From Acidobacteriota bacterium (GTDB lineage Bacteria; Acidobacteriota; Vicinamibacteria; Vicinamibacterales; UBA2999): a stretch of DNA of 64,000 nucleotides. The position numbers and the translations under genes were made by a program. The first letter of the stretch is position 1. The number at the start of each line of letters is the position of its first letter. Where the stretch lies: assembly GCA_963169195.1 (NCBI GenBank), contig CAUJDN010000109.1:69695-133694 (forward strand), in the 5' to 3' direction. This document shows, in pieces, positions 9,299-17,133 of the stretch. The notes under the pieces were generated by a model. That model was not told the DNA's origin. It worked only from the letters and a program-made list of their open reading frames with translations, and ran no database searches.

Positions 9299-10033
9299 TT
9301 ACTTCGTTCGAATCTCGACCTTCCCGGTGACGACGTCGATGGAGATCACCGGCTCGCCCTTGCCCAGGGTCGCCACGCTCCACCGCGGCCCCCAGCTGTC
9401 CCGCGTCGTCATCGGGATGTCGGACTGAATCGACCCGTTCAGGGCCAGTGCCATGACACGAGCGTCCGTGGGTGGCCCGGGCATCTGCAGGCGCACGTCG
9501 CCATTGAACGAGCGCAGCCGCAGCAGCCCCTTGGGCTCCAGCCGCGCGTTCCTGAGGACGACGGACCCAATCCCGGTCTCGAGGCGGAGTGTGCCGGAGA
9601 CGTCGGCGGCATCGATGGGCCCTCGCCGCACGTCGGCCGTGAGGGCTCCGCGAAACCGCGCGACCTGCAGCCTGCCTTCCACGACCCTCACGGGCTCGAT
9701 GCGGGCGGTGGCGGGGACCCGCAGGACGAGATCCGACACCAGGGCGGGGTCGGTGCCGCCGTCGGGCTGCAGGATGCGGATGGCAACGCGATCGGGTGTG
9801 TCCTCGACGGCCACCGGGAGCTGCGCGAGGGCGTCGGCTGAGGGCACGGTGCGCTGGATGGCCACCTCCACGTCCTGGCGGCTGGACCCTTCGATCCGAA
9901 CCTGGCCGATTGTGATCTCGACGACGAGCGTGCGCTCCGGCGACCATGCGAAGGTGCGTGTCTGCCGGTCCGTCGCCGCCGGCGCGGGCGTCGCCATCGC
10001 GGCGCAGGCCAGCAGCAGCAGCGCGGTACGCAT
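9299..10033 (-). CDS. Secreted DUF4097-like repetitive beta protein
   Basis: 244 residues with signal peptide (LLLLACAAMATPAPAA). The remainder is a run of short beta-strand repeats (VEITIGQVRIEG, LRLETGIGSVVLRN, LRLRSFNGDVRLQM) typical of DUF4097/adhesin-like beta-helix proteins found beside sigma/anti-sigma systems. Function unknown. The start at 10033 is supported by a perfect TATAAT seven bases upstream, implying a leaderless message. It converges on the kinase with zero bases between the two stop codons. Confidence 0.78.
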   Translation of the reverse strand: MRTALLLLACAAMATPAPAATDRQTRTFAWSPERTLVVEITIGQVRIEGSSRQDVEVAIQRTVPSADALAQLPVAVEDTPDRVAIRILQPDGGTDPALVSDLVLRVPATARIEPVRVVEGRLQVARFRGALTADVRRGPIDAADVSGTLRLETGIGSVVLRNARLEPKGLLRLRSFNGDVRLQMPGPPTDARVMALALNGSIQSDIPMTTRDSWGPRWSVATLGKGEPVISIDVVTGKVEIRTK

Positions 10034-10040
10034 GGCCCCG

Positions 10041-10046
10041 ATTATA
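10041..10046 (-). promoter_or_regulatory. -10 box TATAAT, 7 nt before start codon (leaderless)
   Basis: Minus-strand sequence reads TATAAT-CGGGGCC-ATG. The predicted transcription start coincides with the start codon at 10033. Confidence 0.6.
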
Positions 10047-10100
10047 CTTTCGGCACAGACGCCCACGCGGCTGCCCATCGTGGCGGCGGGGACAACGACG

Positions 10101-10520
10101 ATGATCGAGACTGCGGGATGGCGGGGAGCCGCCGCCGCGATGGGAGCAGCGGCGGTCGTGGCGTGCGGCGGGGGCGGTGGCCGCGGCACGCCCACGACGC
10201 CGACACCGGGCGGAGGGGCGTCGGCGTCGGCGACGATCGTCATCGAGGCCAGCGGCCGGGTGAATCCCTCCACGGTGACCATCGCGCAGGGCGGGCGCGT
10301 CACGTTCGTGAACCGTCACACGCGGAACCACGACATGTCGTCCGATCCGCACCCCACGCACACCGACTGCCCCGAGATGGGCCAGGTGGGGTTCCTGGCG
10401 CCGGGCCAGTCGCGCACGAGCGGCAACTTCAACACCGTCCGCACGTGCGGCTTCCACGATCACGACGCGCCGGGCGACATGGGCCTCCGCGGCCGCATCG
10501 TCATCGTCGCGGTTCAATAG
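10101..10520 (+). CDS. Cupredoxin-like lipoprotein
   Basis: 139 residues from ATG 10101 (in-frame GTG at 10080 is an alternative). An N-terminal hydrophobic segment ends in a lipobox-like VVAC near residue 22, then a Gly/Pro/Thr linker. The domain has the plastocyanin-type opening (VTIAQGGRVTFVNRHTRNHD) and a C-terminal CGFHDHDAPGDM loop with the Cys, His and Met expected for type-1 copper. The HDMSSDPHPTHTD stretch is unusually His-rich. Likely a periplasmic electron-transfer or copper-binding lipoprotein. Its 3' end overlaps the convergent dehydrogenase gene by 7 bp. Confidence 0.75.
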   Translation: MIETAGWRGAAAAMGAAAVVACGGGGGRGTPTTPTPGGGASASATIVIEASGRVNPSTVTIAQGGRVTFVNRHTRNHDMSSDPHPTHTDCPEMGQVGFLAPGQSRTSGNFNTVRTCGFHDHDAPGDMGLRGRIVIVAVQ

Positions 10521-11359
10521 TCGTAGACGCCCTTCCGGACCTTTCGACCCAGCCGCCCGCCCTTGACGTGCTGCTCGAGGAGCGGACACGGGCGGAACTT
10601 CTCGCCGAGCGTGCGGTGGAGGTACTGCAGGATGCTCAGCCGCGTGTCGAGGCCGACGAGGTCCACCAGCTCGAACGGACCCATCGGGTGGTTCAGCCCC
10701 AGCTTCAGCGCCTTGTCGATGTCTCGCGCCGAGGCCACGCCCTCCTGCAGCATGTAGAACGCCTCGTTGCCGATCAGGGCGTTGATGCGGCTCGTGATGA
10801 AGCCGGGCGATTCCCTGATGAGGACGGTCTCCTTGCCCATCTGCTGCGCCACGTCGGTCATCGTGGCGAGGGTCGCCTCGGTGGTCTCGAGCGCGCGGAC
10901 GATCTCGACGAGCTTCATCTTGTGGACGGGATTGAAGAAGTGCATCCCGCCCATGCGACCGGGATTCTCGAGCGCCGCCGCCAGCTCGGTGATGCTGAGC
11001 GCGGAGGTGTTCGACGCGATGACGGCGTCGGCCGGCACGTAGGCCTCGACCTCTGACAGCAGCGCGACCTTGAGGTCGGCCTTCTCGGGGACGGCCTCGA
11101 TCACGACATCGGCGTTCTTCACCGCGTCGGCGACGCTCGTGGTGGGCTGCAGGCGATCGAAGGTGGCGTGGCCGTCCTCCTGGGAGATCGTCCCCAGGTC
11201 CATGCCCTTCTTCAGGATGGCCATCACCTGGCCGACGGCGAGGTCGAGCTGCGCCTGCGAGATGTCATAGAGGCGCGTCTGGTAGCCCGCGGCCATTGCC
11301 GCATGGGCGATCCCGTGGCCCATCGTCCCCGCACCGAGTACCGCAATCGTCCTGGTCAT
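10514..11359 (-). CDS. 3-hydroxyacyl-CoA dehydrogenase (3-hydroxybutyryl/3-hydroxyadipyl-CoA type)
   Basis: 281 residues. NAD-dependent oxidation of a 3-hydroxyacyl-CoA. Rossmann motif VLGAGTMGHGIAHA at the N-terminus, conserved SNTSALSITELAAA, HFFNPVHKMKLVEIV with the catalytic His, and the C-terminal domain GLNHPMGPFELVDLVGLD. Upstream ATG 11377 is an alternative start. Third gene after boxC and boxB, so its likely substrate is 3-hydroxyadipyl-CoA, the product of the benzoyl-CoA box pathway. That assignment is from context. A paralog lies at 56843-57691. Confidence 0.9.
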   Translation of the reverse strand: MTRTIAVLGAGTMGHGIAHAAMAAGYQTRLYDISQAQLDLAVGQVMAILKKGMDLGTISQEDGHATFDRLQPTTSVADAVKNADVVIEAVPEKADLKVALLSEVEAYVPADAVIASNTSALSITELAAALENPGRMGGMHFFNPVHKMKLVEIVRALETTEATLATMTDVAQQMGKETVLIRESPGFITSRINALIGNEAFYMLQEGVASARDIDKALKLGLNHPMGPFELVDLVGLDTRLSILQYLHRTLGEKFRPCPLLEQHVKGGRLGRKVRKGVYDY

Positions 11360-11384
11360 CTGTTCGCTGTCACCCATCGTGCGC

Positions 11385-11427
11385 GGCACGCGTGCCCTCC
11401 CGGGAGTCCTTCCCTCCCGACGCGTGC
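11385..11427. repeat. 9-bp inverted repeat between boxB and the dehydrogenase gene
   Basis: GGCACGCGT (11385-11393) pairs with ACGCGTGCC (11419-11427) across 25 nt, and each arm is itself part of a near-palindrome (GGCACGCGTGCC at 11385-11396). It may be an intra-operon hairpin in the 96-nt gap. Confidence 0.5.
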
Positions 11428-11455
11428 CAGGCCTCCCGTCGGCGTCCGCACGCGC

Positions 11456-12883
11456 CTAGAGTTCGGTCCGGACGTACTCGAAGTCGATCGGCAGGCGGTT
11501 GATGCCGCGGGCGGGCGGGGCGATGTAGTTGGCGAACTGGCCCGGCTTGTACACCGGGGCCGCCTGGATGCTGTGCAGGAACGCCTTGTCCTCGGGCGAC
11601 GGCAGCCACTCGTGCTTGCGGCGATCCCACTCCTCCTGCGTCAGCGGGTGGCCCCACGGGTCGAAGTGCTTCCCGGCGTAGACGCCGACCTTGCGGTTGA
11701 ACTTCCGCGAGGGGAGCGCCATGCGGTCCGACATGCCGTGGGCCTCGAGCACCCGCTTGTTCCAGCGGTCCACGCCCGCCTGGCAGTCGCCGACGTACCA
11801 GTCCCGCAGCACCTCGTTCAGGGCGTTGCGCATCGGCACCTCCTGGCGGATGAGCCTGCCGCTGTCGTCCATCATGTCCAGCAGGTACATGTTGGCCGCG
11901 AGGACGTGGTCGTCGTCGTATTTGTCCTCCTCGGCGCGGCCCTTGAGGCCATTCGAGAAGTAGGCGGCGGCGTTGCTCGACACCTCGCTGCCGTGCAGGT
12001 CCAGGCTCTGGCTGAACCAGAAGTTCACGAACTTCTGCACCAGGGGAATGTCGATGCCGCCCAGCTTGCGCACGTCGCCAGAGAAGCCGGCCTCCTTCAG
12101 CAGCTGGCACGACCGCTCGAGGATGCGCGAGATGCCCGTCTCGCCGACGAACATGTGGTGTGCCTCTTCCGTGAGCATGAACCGCGTGGTGCGCGAGAGC
12201 GGGTCGAGGGAGCTCTCCGAGAGCGAGAGCAGCTGCGACTTGCCGTCCCGGTCCGTGAACATCGTGAAGGCGAAGAAGTCGAGCCACGTGTCGATGGGCT
12301 CGTTGAAGGCCTCGAGCATGCGCGGCGTGTCGGAGTTGCCGCTGCGGCGCTCGAGCAGCGCCTCCGCCTCCTCGCGGCCATCACGGCCGAAGTAGGAGTG
12401 CAGCAGGTACACCATCGCCCACAGGTGACGGCCCTCCTCGACGTTGACCTGGAAGAGGTTCCGGAGATCGTACAGGCTCGGGCAGTGCGCGCCCAGCTGG
12501 CGCTGCTGCTCCACGCTGGCCGGCTCGGTGTCGCCCTGCACCACGATGAGGCGGCGCAGCTGGTTCCGGAACTCGCCGGGCACCTCCTGCCACACGGGCT
12601 CGCCCTTGAAGTCGCCGAAGCCGATACGGCGATCGTGCGTGGGCTCGGCCAGGAAGATGCCCCAGCGATACTCGGGCAGCTTCACGTAGTCGAAGTGCGC
12701 CCAGCCGGCCGCGTCCACGCTCACCGCGGTGCGGAGGTAGACCTGGTGGTGATCCTGGAACCCCTGCGGCCCCATGTCGCGCCACCAGTCCAGGTACGCG
12801 GGCTGCCAGTGCTCGAGCGCACGCTGCAGCCGCTTGTTGCCGGCAAGGTTGACGTTGTTCGGGATGCGCTCGCTCGAGATCAT
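11456..12883 (-). CDS. boxB: Benzoyl-CoA 2,3-epoxidase catalytic subunit BoxB
   Basis: 475 residues, the normal BoxB length. Di-iron monooxygenase that epoxidises benzoyl-CoA at C2-C3 using O2 and electrons from a reductase (BoxA in known systems). Candidate iron ligands are E120, E150 and H153 (NVEEGRHLWAM), D211, and E240 and H243 (LTEEAHHMFVGE). Lies 38 nt downstream of boxC in one operon. No boxA is present in the window, so the electron donor is unknown. Confidence 0.95.
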   Translation of the reverse strand: MISSERIPNNVNLAGNKRLQRALEHWQPAYLDWWRDMGPQGFQDHHQVYLRTAVSVDAAGWAHFDYVKLPEYRWGIFLAEPTHDRRIGFGDFKGEPVWQEVPGEFRNQLRRLIVVQGDTEPASVEQQRQLGAHCPSLYDLRNLFQVNVEEGRHLWAMVYLLHSYFGRDGREEAEALLERRSGNSDTPRMLEAFNEPIDTWLDFFAFTMFTDRDGKSQLLSLSESSLDPLSRTTRFMLTEEAHHMFVGETGISRILERSCQLLKEAGFSGDVRKLGGIDIPLVQKFVNFWFSQSLDLHGSEVSSNAAAYFSNGLKGRAEEDKYDDDHVLAANMYLLDMMDDSGRLIRQEVPMRNALNEVLRDWYVGDCQAGVDRWNKRVLEAHGMSDRMALPSRKFNRKVGVYAGKHFDPWGHPLTQEEWDRRKHEWLPSPEDKAFLHSIQAAPVYKPGQFANYIAPPARGINRLPIDFEYVRTEL

Positions 12884-12921
12884 CGGTGCCCGCCCCTTCT
12901 CGCCTGCTGCGTTCGGCCTTC

Positions 12922-14613
12922 CTACGTCCGCTTCCAGTCGAACGTGGGGCGCCCTTCCCGGCCGTAGGTCATCAGGGCGCCGCGCTCACCGACCGCATTC
13001 GGCCGCTGGAAAATCCAGTTCTGCCACGCCGTGAGCCGGCCGAAGATCTTGGTCTCCATGGTCTCCGGGCCCGCGAACCGGAGGTTGGCCTCCATCCCGG
13101 TGAGCGCATCGGGGGAGAACGCCGTCCGCGCCTCGATGGCCATCCGCACCTCGTCGTCCCAGTCGATGTCGTCTGGCGCATCGAAGATGAGGCCGGCCTC
13201 GCGCGCCTCCTGCGGGTCGAAGGGGCCCTCGTGCGCGAGCGCGGCCGCCACGGCATCGGGCTCGCCCAGGAACCGCGTCTCGAGGCGGGACAGGCCGTTG
13301 CTCATCGGGTAGGCCCCGCCGTTCATGACCGAGAGCTGGATGGTGTTCGCCTCGTCCGGGTGGTCGATCATGAACGCGCGGTCGGCCGCCAGCGCCAGCT
13401 CGAAGAGCGTTCCGGCGAAGGCGTTACCCGGCTCGATGAGGGCGAAGAAGCTGCGGGCCGTGAGGTCCACGCGCTTCAGCGTGCGGCGAATGAGACCGAT
13501 GATCTCGCGCACGAGCCAGTGGTCCTTGTGCGCGGCCAGCGCCTCGTCCACCGCCAGCACGGCCTGCGGATCGCCCACGGCCCGCAGGATCACCGTGCCG
13601 ACCTCCGGCTCGTTCAGCCGCAGCCGCAGGATGCAGTCGTCCAGTTCGCGAAACGCGCGGATCGCCCAGGCCTGGTCGCCCGCCGCGAGGAACGCCTCCG
13701 GCGTCGCCGGGCACTCCGTCTCTCGGAGCACCGCGGCATCGGCCCCGGCGTCGCCGGGAGCGCTCACCGTCACCTCGCAGGTGCGCTTCGCGCGGTCGAT
13801 GGCGCCCGTCACGTACCGGTAGCGGATGGTGTCCCCGTCGATCGTCGGGCTGAGCGGCCCCAGCGTGATGCCGGGCCCGCTGGCGGGCCGGTCGGACATC
13901 TCCGCAAGCGCACGCGCGCGCTCCTCGACGGTCTCCTTGAACTGGCTGGTCGGGACCACCTTGTCCACGAAGCGCCAGTCCACCGCGCGCTTTCCGCGCA
14001 CGCCCTCGGCGAGCGTGCTGAAGTGGTCTGCCACGTCGCGCCTGACCTTCCGCTTGTCCACGACGCGCGTCAAACCACCCGTGCCCGGCAGCACACCGAG
14101 CAGCGGCGTCTCCGGCAGCGACACCGCCGCGCTCCCGTCGTCCACCAGGTAGATTTCGTCGCACGCGAGCGCGAGCTCGTAGCCACCGCCCGCGCAGATG
14201 CCGTTCAGTGCCGCCAGGAACCTGAAGCCGCTGTGCGCGCTCATGTCCTCCATGCCGAGGCGCGTCTCGTTGGTGAACTTGCAGAAGTTCACCTTGAAGC
14301 CGTGGCTCGACGTCCCGAGCATGAAGATGTTGGCACCCGCGCAGAAGATGCGGGGCTTGAGGCTCGTCAGAATCACGGAGTGGACCTCGGGGTGCTCGAA
14401 GCGCAGCCGCTGCAGCGCATCGGCCAGCTCGATGTCCACGCCGAGATCGTAGGAATTGAGCTTCAGCTTGTAGTCGTCGGGCCGAAGGCCGGCGTCCTCG
14501 CGCACGTCCATCGCCAGGGTGGCCACCGGGCCATCGAACGTGAGCTTCCAGTGCCGGTACTGATCGGGCGAGGTCTCGAACGTGACCGACAGGGACGATG
14601 CGGCGAGGTCCAC
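12922..14613 (-). CDS. boxC: 2,3-epoxybenzoyl-CoA dihydrolase BoxC
   Basis: 563 residues, a duplicated enoyl-CoA hydratase/crotonase-fold enzyme. It opens 2,3-epoxybenzoyl-CoA with two waters to 3,4-dehydroadipyl-CoA semialdehyde plus formate. Signatures include SLKPRIFCAGANIFMLG, LNGICAGGGYELALACDEIYLVDD and LPETPLLGVLPGTGGLTRV. GTG start at 14613; minus-strand TAGACT lies six bases upstream, suggesting a leaderless message. First gene of boxC-boxB-dehydrogenase, divergent from a TetR gene with a shared operator between them. The following aldehyde dehydrogenase (boxD) is not in the window. Confidence 0.95.
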   Translation of the reverse strand: MDLAASSLSVTFETSPDQYRHWKLTFDGPVATLAMDVREDAGLRPDDYKLKLNSYDLGVDIELADALQRLRFEHPEVHSVILTSLKPRIFCAGANIFMLGTSSHGFKVNFCKFTNETRLGMEDMSAHSGFRFLAALNGICAGGGYELALACDEIYLVDDGSAAVSLPETPLLGVLPGTGGLTRVVDKRKVRRDVADHFSTLAEGVRGKRAVDWRFVDKVVPTSQFKETVEERARALAEMSDRPASGPGITLGPLSPTIDGDTIRYRYVTGAIDRAKRTCEVTVSAPGDAGADAAVLRETECPATPEAFLAAGDQAWAIRAFRELDDCILRLRLNEPEVGTVILRAVGDPQAVLAVDEALAAHKDHWLVREIIGLIRRTLKRVDLTARSFFALIEPGNAFAGTLFELALAADRAFMIDHPDEANTIQLSVMNGGAYPMSNGLSRLETRFLGEPDAVAAALAHEGPFDPQEAREAGLIFDAPDDIDWDDEVRMAIEARTAFSPDALTGMEANLRFAGPETMETKIFGRLTAWQNWIFQRPNAVGERGALMTYGREGRPTFDWKRT

Positions 14614-14619
14614 GCAGCG

Positions 14620-14625
14620 AGTCTA
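14620..14625 (-). promoter_or_regulatory. boxC -10 box TAGACT, 6 nt before GTG start
   Basis: Minus strand reads TAGACT-CGCTGC-GTG. The TetR-type operator lies five bases upstream of this hexamer, in the -10/-35 spacer, so binding there would block RNA polymerase. Confidence 0.5.
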
Positions 14626-14630
14626 CTACG

Positions 14631-14648
14631 TTTAAACGTTCGTTCAAA
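14631..14648. promoter_or_regulatory. TetR-type operator TTTAAACG-TT-CGTTCAAA
   Basis: Inverted repeat with 7 of 8 arm positions matching, centred between boxC (start 14613) and tetR (start 14671). The same core (AACG-NN-CGTT) recurs at 61286-61301 and 61339-61354 upstream of the thiolase operon. Confidence 0.75.
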
Positions 14649-14656
14649 CTCTGTGC

Positions 14657-14662
14657 TAACCT
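14657..14662 (+). promoter_or_regulatory. tetR extended -10 (TGC-TAACCT), 8 nt before ATG
   Basis: TG at 14654-14655 and TAACCT form an extended -10-like element. The start codon follows after eight bases, again a leaderless geometry. Confidence 0.4.
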
Positions 14663-14670
14663 CTACCGCG

Positions 14671-15252
14671 ATGGCACGGGGCGCGGCAACGACCGATCGG
14701 CGGGTGGAGATCCTGAAGAGCGCGGCCGCCGCGTTCAGGCGCCGCGGATATCACGGCGCGAGCGTGGACGAGATCGCCTCGGCCCTCGAGATGACGAAGG
14801 GGAACCTGTACTACTACTTCCGCAACAAGGAAGACATCCTCTTCGCCTGCCACGACTACTCGCTCGACATCCTGCTCACGCTGCTGAAGGAGGTCCAGCA
14901 GGAGCCGATTTCCCCGGACCAGAAGCTGCGGCGGCTGATCCTGGCCTTCGTGCACCTCATCCTCGACGAGCTGCAGGGCACGGCGCTGACGCTGTCCCCC
15001 GAGGCGCTGTCAGCCCCCCTTCTCGTGAAGATCATCGCCAAGCGCGACGAATTCGACCGCGGCCTGCGCGCCATCATCCGCCAGGGCATGGAGGAAGGCC
15101 TCTTCGCGAAGGGGGACCCGAAGATGATCGAGTTCGCCATCATGGGCGCGGTGAACTGGATCAGCAAATGGTTCGACCCCGCCGGTCCGATGACATCGGA
15201 GCAGATCGGCGAGGCCTTCGCGGACTACCTGGTGGGGCAAATCAAGAGTTGA
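14671..15252 (+). CDS. TetR-family repressor of the box operon (inferred)
   Basis: 193 residues. N-terminal helix-turn-helix: AFRRRGYHGASVDEIASALEMTKGNLYYYFRNKEDIL. The C-terminal ligand domain begins about residue 70 and resembles acyl-CoA-responsive TetR proteins such as KstR2/FadR types. Divergent from boxC, with a palindromic operator in the 57-bp gap, so it probably represses boxC and itself. Probable inducer: benzoyl-CoA or a downstream CoA ester (inference). Matching sites at 61.3 kb suggest it also controls the thiolase operon. Known BoxR of Azoarcus is an unrelated protein type. Confidence 0.88.
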   Translation: MARGAATTDRRVEILKSAAAAFRRRGYHGASVDEIASALEMTKGNLYYYFRNKEDILFACHDYSLDILLTLLKEVQQEPISPDQKLRRLILAFVHLILDELQGTALTLSPEALSAPLLVKIIAKRDEFDRGLRAIIRQGMEEGLFAKGDPKMIEFAIMGAVNWISKWFDPAGPMTSEQIGEAFADYLVGQIKS

Positions 15253-15338
15253 GGTTCTGAGGTTCTGAGGTTCTCAGGTTCTGAGGTTCTGAGGTTCTGA
15301 GGTTCTCGGGTTCTCGGGTTCTGAGGTTCTCGGGTTCT
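15251..15338. repeat. Tandem 8-mer repeat, 11 units of GAGGTTCT/CGGGTTCT
   Basis: Eleven consecutive 8-nt units (GAGGTTCT, CAGGTTCT or CGGGTTCT) begin on the stop codon of the TetR gene. The same 8-mer occurs about 3.6 times at 24390-24419. Confidence 0.9.
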
Positions 15339-15351
15339 CGGGTCTGCTGTG

Positions 15352-15378
15352 CCCGGCTCCCGGTTCCCGACTCCCGAC
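15352..15378. repeat. 7-mer type intergenic repeat (CCCGGCTCCCGGTTCCCGAC...)
   Basis: Imperfect units of about 7 nt. The reverse complement (GGGAGTCGGGAACCGGGAGCC) is the same family as the GGAGCCG tract at 37329-37356. Confidence 0.65.
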
Positions 15379-15382
15379 ACCG

Positions 15383-16078
15383 TCATTCAGCCGTTTCCCC
15401 CGGCTTCAGCTCCAGCACGTCGATGCCGCTGCCGGCGAGGTGCTGTTTCAGTGTCTCCGGCGTGCCCGTGAGCAGCGGGAACGTGCCCCAGTGCATCGGC
15501 ACGACCTGCTTGACGCCCAGCCACTTCGCCGCCATGGCCGCCGTGTCGGGCCCCATCGTGAACCGGTCGCCAATCGGCAGGAACGCGATGTCGGGCGTGT
15601 AGAGCTCGCCAATCAGCTTCATGTCGCCGAAGAGGGCCGTGTCGCCGGCGTAGTAGAGTCTCTGGCCGTTCTCGAGCGCCACGACAAACCCGCCCGGTTC
15701 GCCCAGATAGACGGTGCCGTTGTCGTCGATGCTGCTGCTGTGGACGGCGTCGGTCATGGTGATCTGAAGCCCCTTGGCGGTAATCGTCCCGCCCTTGTTC
15801 ATCGGCTCCACGGCCTGCACGCCCTTCGTGCCGAGCCACGTCACGATCTCCCAGTTCCCGACGACGGTGGCGCCTGTGGCCCTGGCCATGGCCGCGGCGT
15901 CGGTGATGTGGTCGCTGTGGCCGTGCGAGACGAGGATCAGATCCGCTCGTGTCGGCCGGGCCGACTCCGGGAACGACGGATTGCCGGTGTACCACGGGTC
16001 GAAGAGGATCTCGGCGCCGCCGGGAGTCCGGATCCGGAACGCCGAGTGGCCGAGCCAGGTAATCGCAAGTGTCTGCAT
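15383..16078 (-). CDS. Metal-dependent hydrolase, metallo-beta-lactamase fold (UPF0173)
   Basis: 231 residues. The zinc-binding motif HGHSDH is near residue 52, with downstream metal-ligand candidates in TDAVHSSS, YAGDTALFGD and VPMHWGTFPL. Closely follows the UPF0173/UlaG-like family pattern (TWLGHSAFRI at the N-terminus). Biochemical substrate unknown. Shine-Dalgarno CTGGAG is 8 nt before ATG 16078. Divergent from lipA. Confidence 0.9.
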   Translation of the reverse strand: MQTLAITWLGHSAFRIRTPGGAEILFDPWYTGNPSFPESARPTRADLILVSHGHSDHITDAAAMARATGATVVGNWEIVTWLGTKGVQAVEPMNKGGTITAKGLQITMTDAVHSSSIDDNGTVYLGEPGGFVVALENGQRLYYAGDTALFGDMKLIGELYTPDIAFLPIGDRFTMGPDTAAMAAKWLGVKQVVPMHWGTFPLLTGTPETLKQHLAGSGIDVLELKPGETAE

Positions 16079-16201
16079 CGGGAACTCCAGGTCGACGGCA
16101 GATGGGGACGATGACTCGTGTCTCGTTGCCGGGCCGCAGATGGGGCCATTGGCTCGTGCCGGGAGCCAGGTCCGCGGGACGCGGCCCGACAGGGGGGACA
16201 G

Positions 16202-16207
16202 TATACT
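16202..16207 (+). promoter_or_regulatory. lipA -10 box TATACT, 7 nt before ATG
   Basis: Reads TATACT-GGGAAGG-ATG. This spacing leaves no room for a leader, so the lipA mRNA is probably leaderless. Confidence 0.6.
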
Positions 16208-16214
16208 GGGAAGG

Positions 16215-17108
16215 ATGGTCGAAGCCCCGCTGCCGTTCATCAGGCCCCGCTCGCCGAAGCCGGACTGGCTGAAGGTCCGTGCCCCGGGCTCTGAGACCTA
16301 CCTGCGGCTGCGCGGGATCATGCGCGACCTCAATCTGAACACGGTCTGCGAGGACGCCCACTGCCCGAACATCGGCGAGTGCTGGCACCACGGCACGGCG
16401 ACGTTCATGATCCTCGGCGATGTCTGCACGCGGGCGTGCGCGTACTGCGCCGTGGCGCACGGACGGCCCGCGCCCCTGGACCTGCAGGAGCCCGCCCGGG
16501 TCGCCGACGCCGTCGAGAAGATGGGGCTGACGTACGCCGTCATCACGTCCGTGGATCGCGACGACCTGCCTGACGGCGGCGCCGGCGTCTTCGCGGAGAC
16601 CATCCGCCAGATCAAGCGTCTCAGGCCGGCAACCCGCGTCGAGGTGCTCGTCCCGGACTTCAAGGGCGACGCCGAGGCCCTCGAAACCGTGCTCGACGCC
16701 CGGCCCGACGTGCTGAACCACAACACGGAGACCGTCCCGCGTCTCTACCGCATGGCACGATCGGGCGGGAAGTACACACGCACCCTCGAGCTGCTGGACC
16801 GCTCGCGCACCTATGCGCCTGGCATCCCGACGAAGACGGGCCTGATGGTCGGTCTCGGCGAGGAGCAGGACGAGCTGGTGGAGGTCTTCCAGGGCCTGCG
16901 CAAGGTCGGGGTCTCCATCCTCACGCTGGGCCAGTACCTGCGCCCCTCACCCGCTCACGCCGTGATGACGCGCTACTACCACCCGGACGAATTCGCCGAA
17001 CTCAAGCGCATCGCGCTCGGCCTGGGTTTCGCGCACGTCGAGGCAGGCCCCCTCGTCCGCAGCTCGTACCACGCGCACGAGCAGGCCGACGCCGCCCTCG
17101 CCCGTTAG
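16215..17108 (+). CDS. lipA: Lipoyl synthase (radical SAM)
   Basis: 297 residues. Inserts two sulfurs into octanoyl groups on lipoyl domains. The auxiliary-cluster cysteines are in CEDAHCPNIGEC and the radical-SAM cluster cysteines in CTRACAYC. PDFKGD and GLMVGLGE are conserved family blocks. Convergent with lpd of the pyruvate dehydrogenase operon (25-nt gap), whose E2 lipoyl domain is its expected substrate. No lipB is adjacent. Confidence 0.97.
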   Translation: MVEAPLPFIRPRSPKPDWLKVRAPGSETYLRLRGIMRDLNLNTVCEDAHCPNIGECWHHGTATFMILGDVCTRACAYCAVAHGRPAPLDLQEPARVADAVEKMGLTYAVITSVDRDDLPDGGAGVFAETIRQIKRLRPATRVEVLVPDFKGDAEALETVLDARPDVLNHNTETVPRLYRMARSGGKYTRTLELLDRSRTYAPGIPTKTGLMVGLGEEQDELVEVFQGLRKVGVSILTLGQYLRPSPAHAVMTRYYHPDEFAELKRIALGLGFAHVEAGPLVRSSYHAHEQADAALAR

Positions 17109-17133
17109 CACGGCGCGAGGGGTCTCCCCGCTC

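Noticed and set aside
15251-15378. Possible CRISPR array
   Set aside because: The repeats are contiguous 7-8-mers without spacers, and no cas genes are present.
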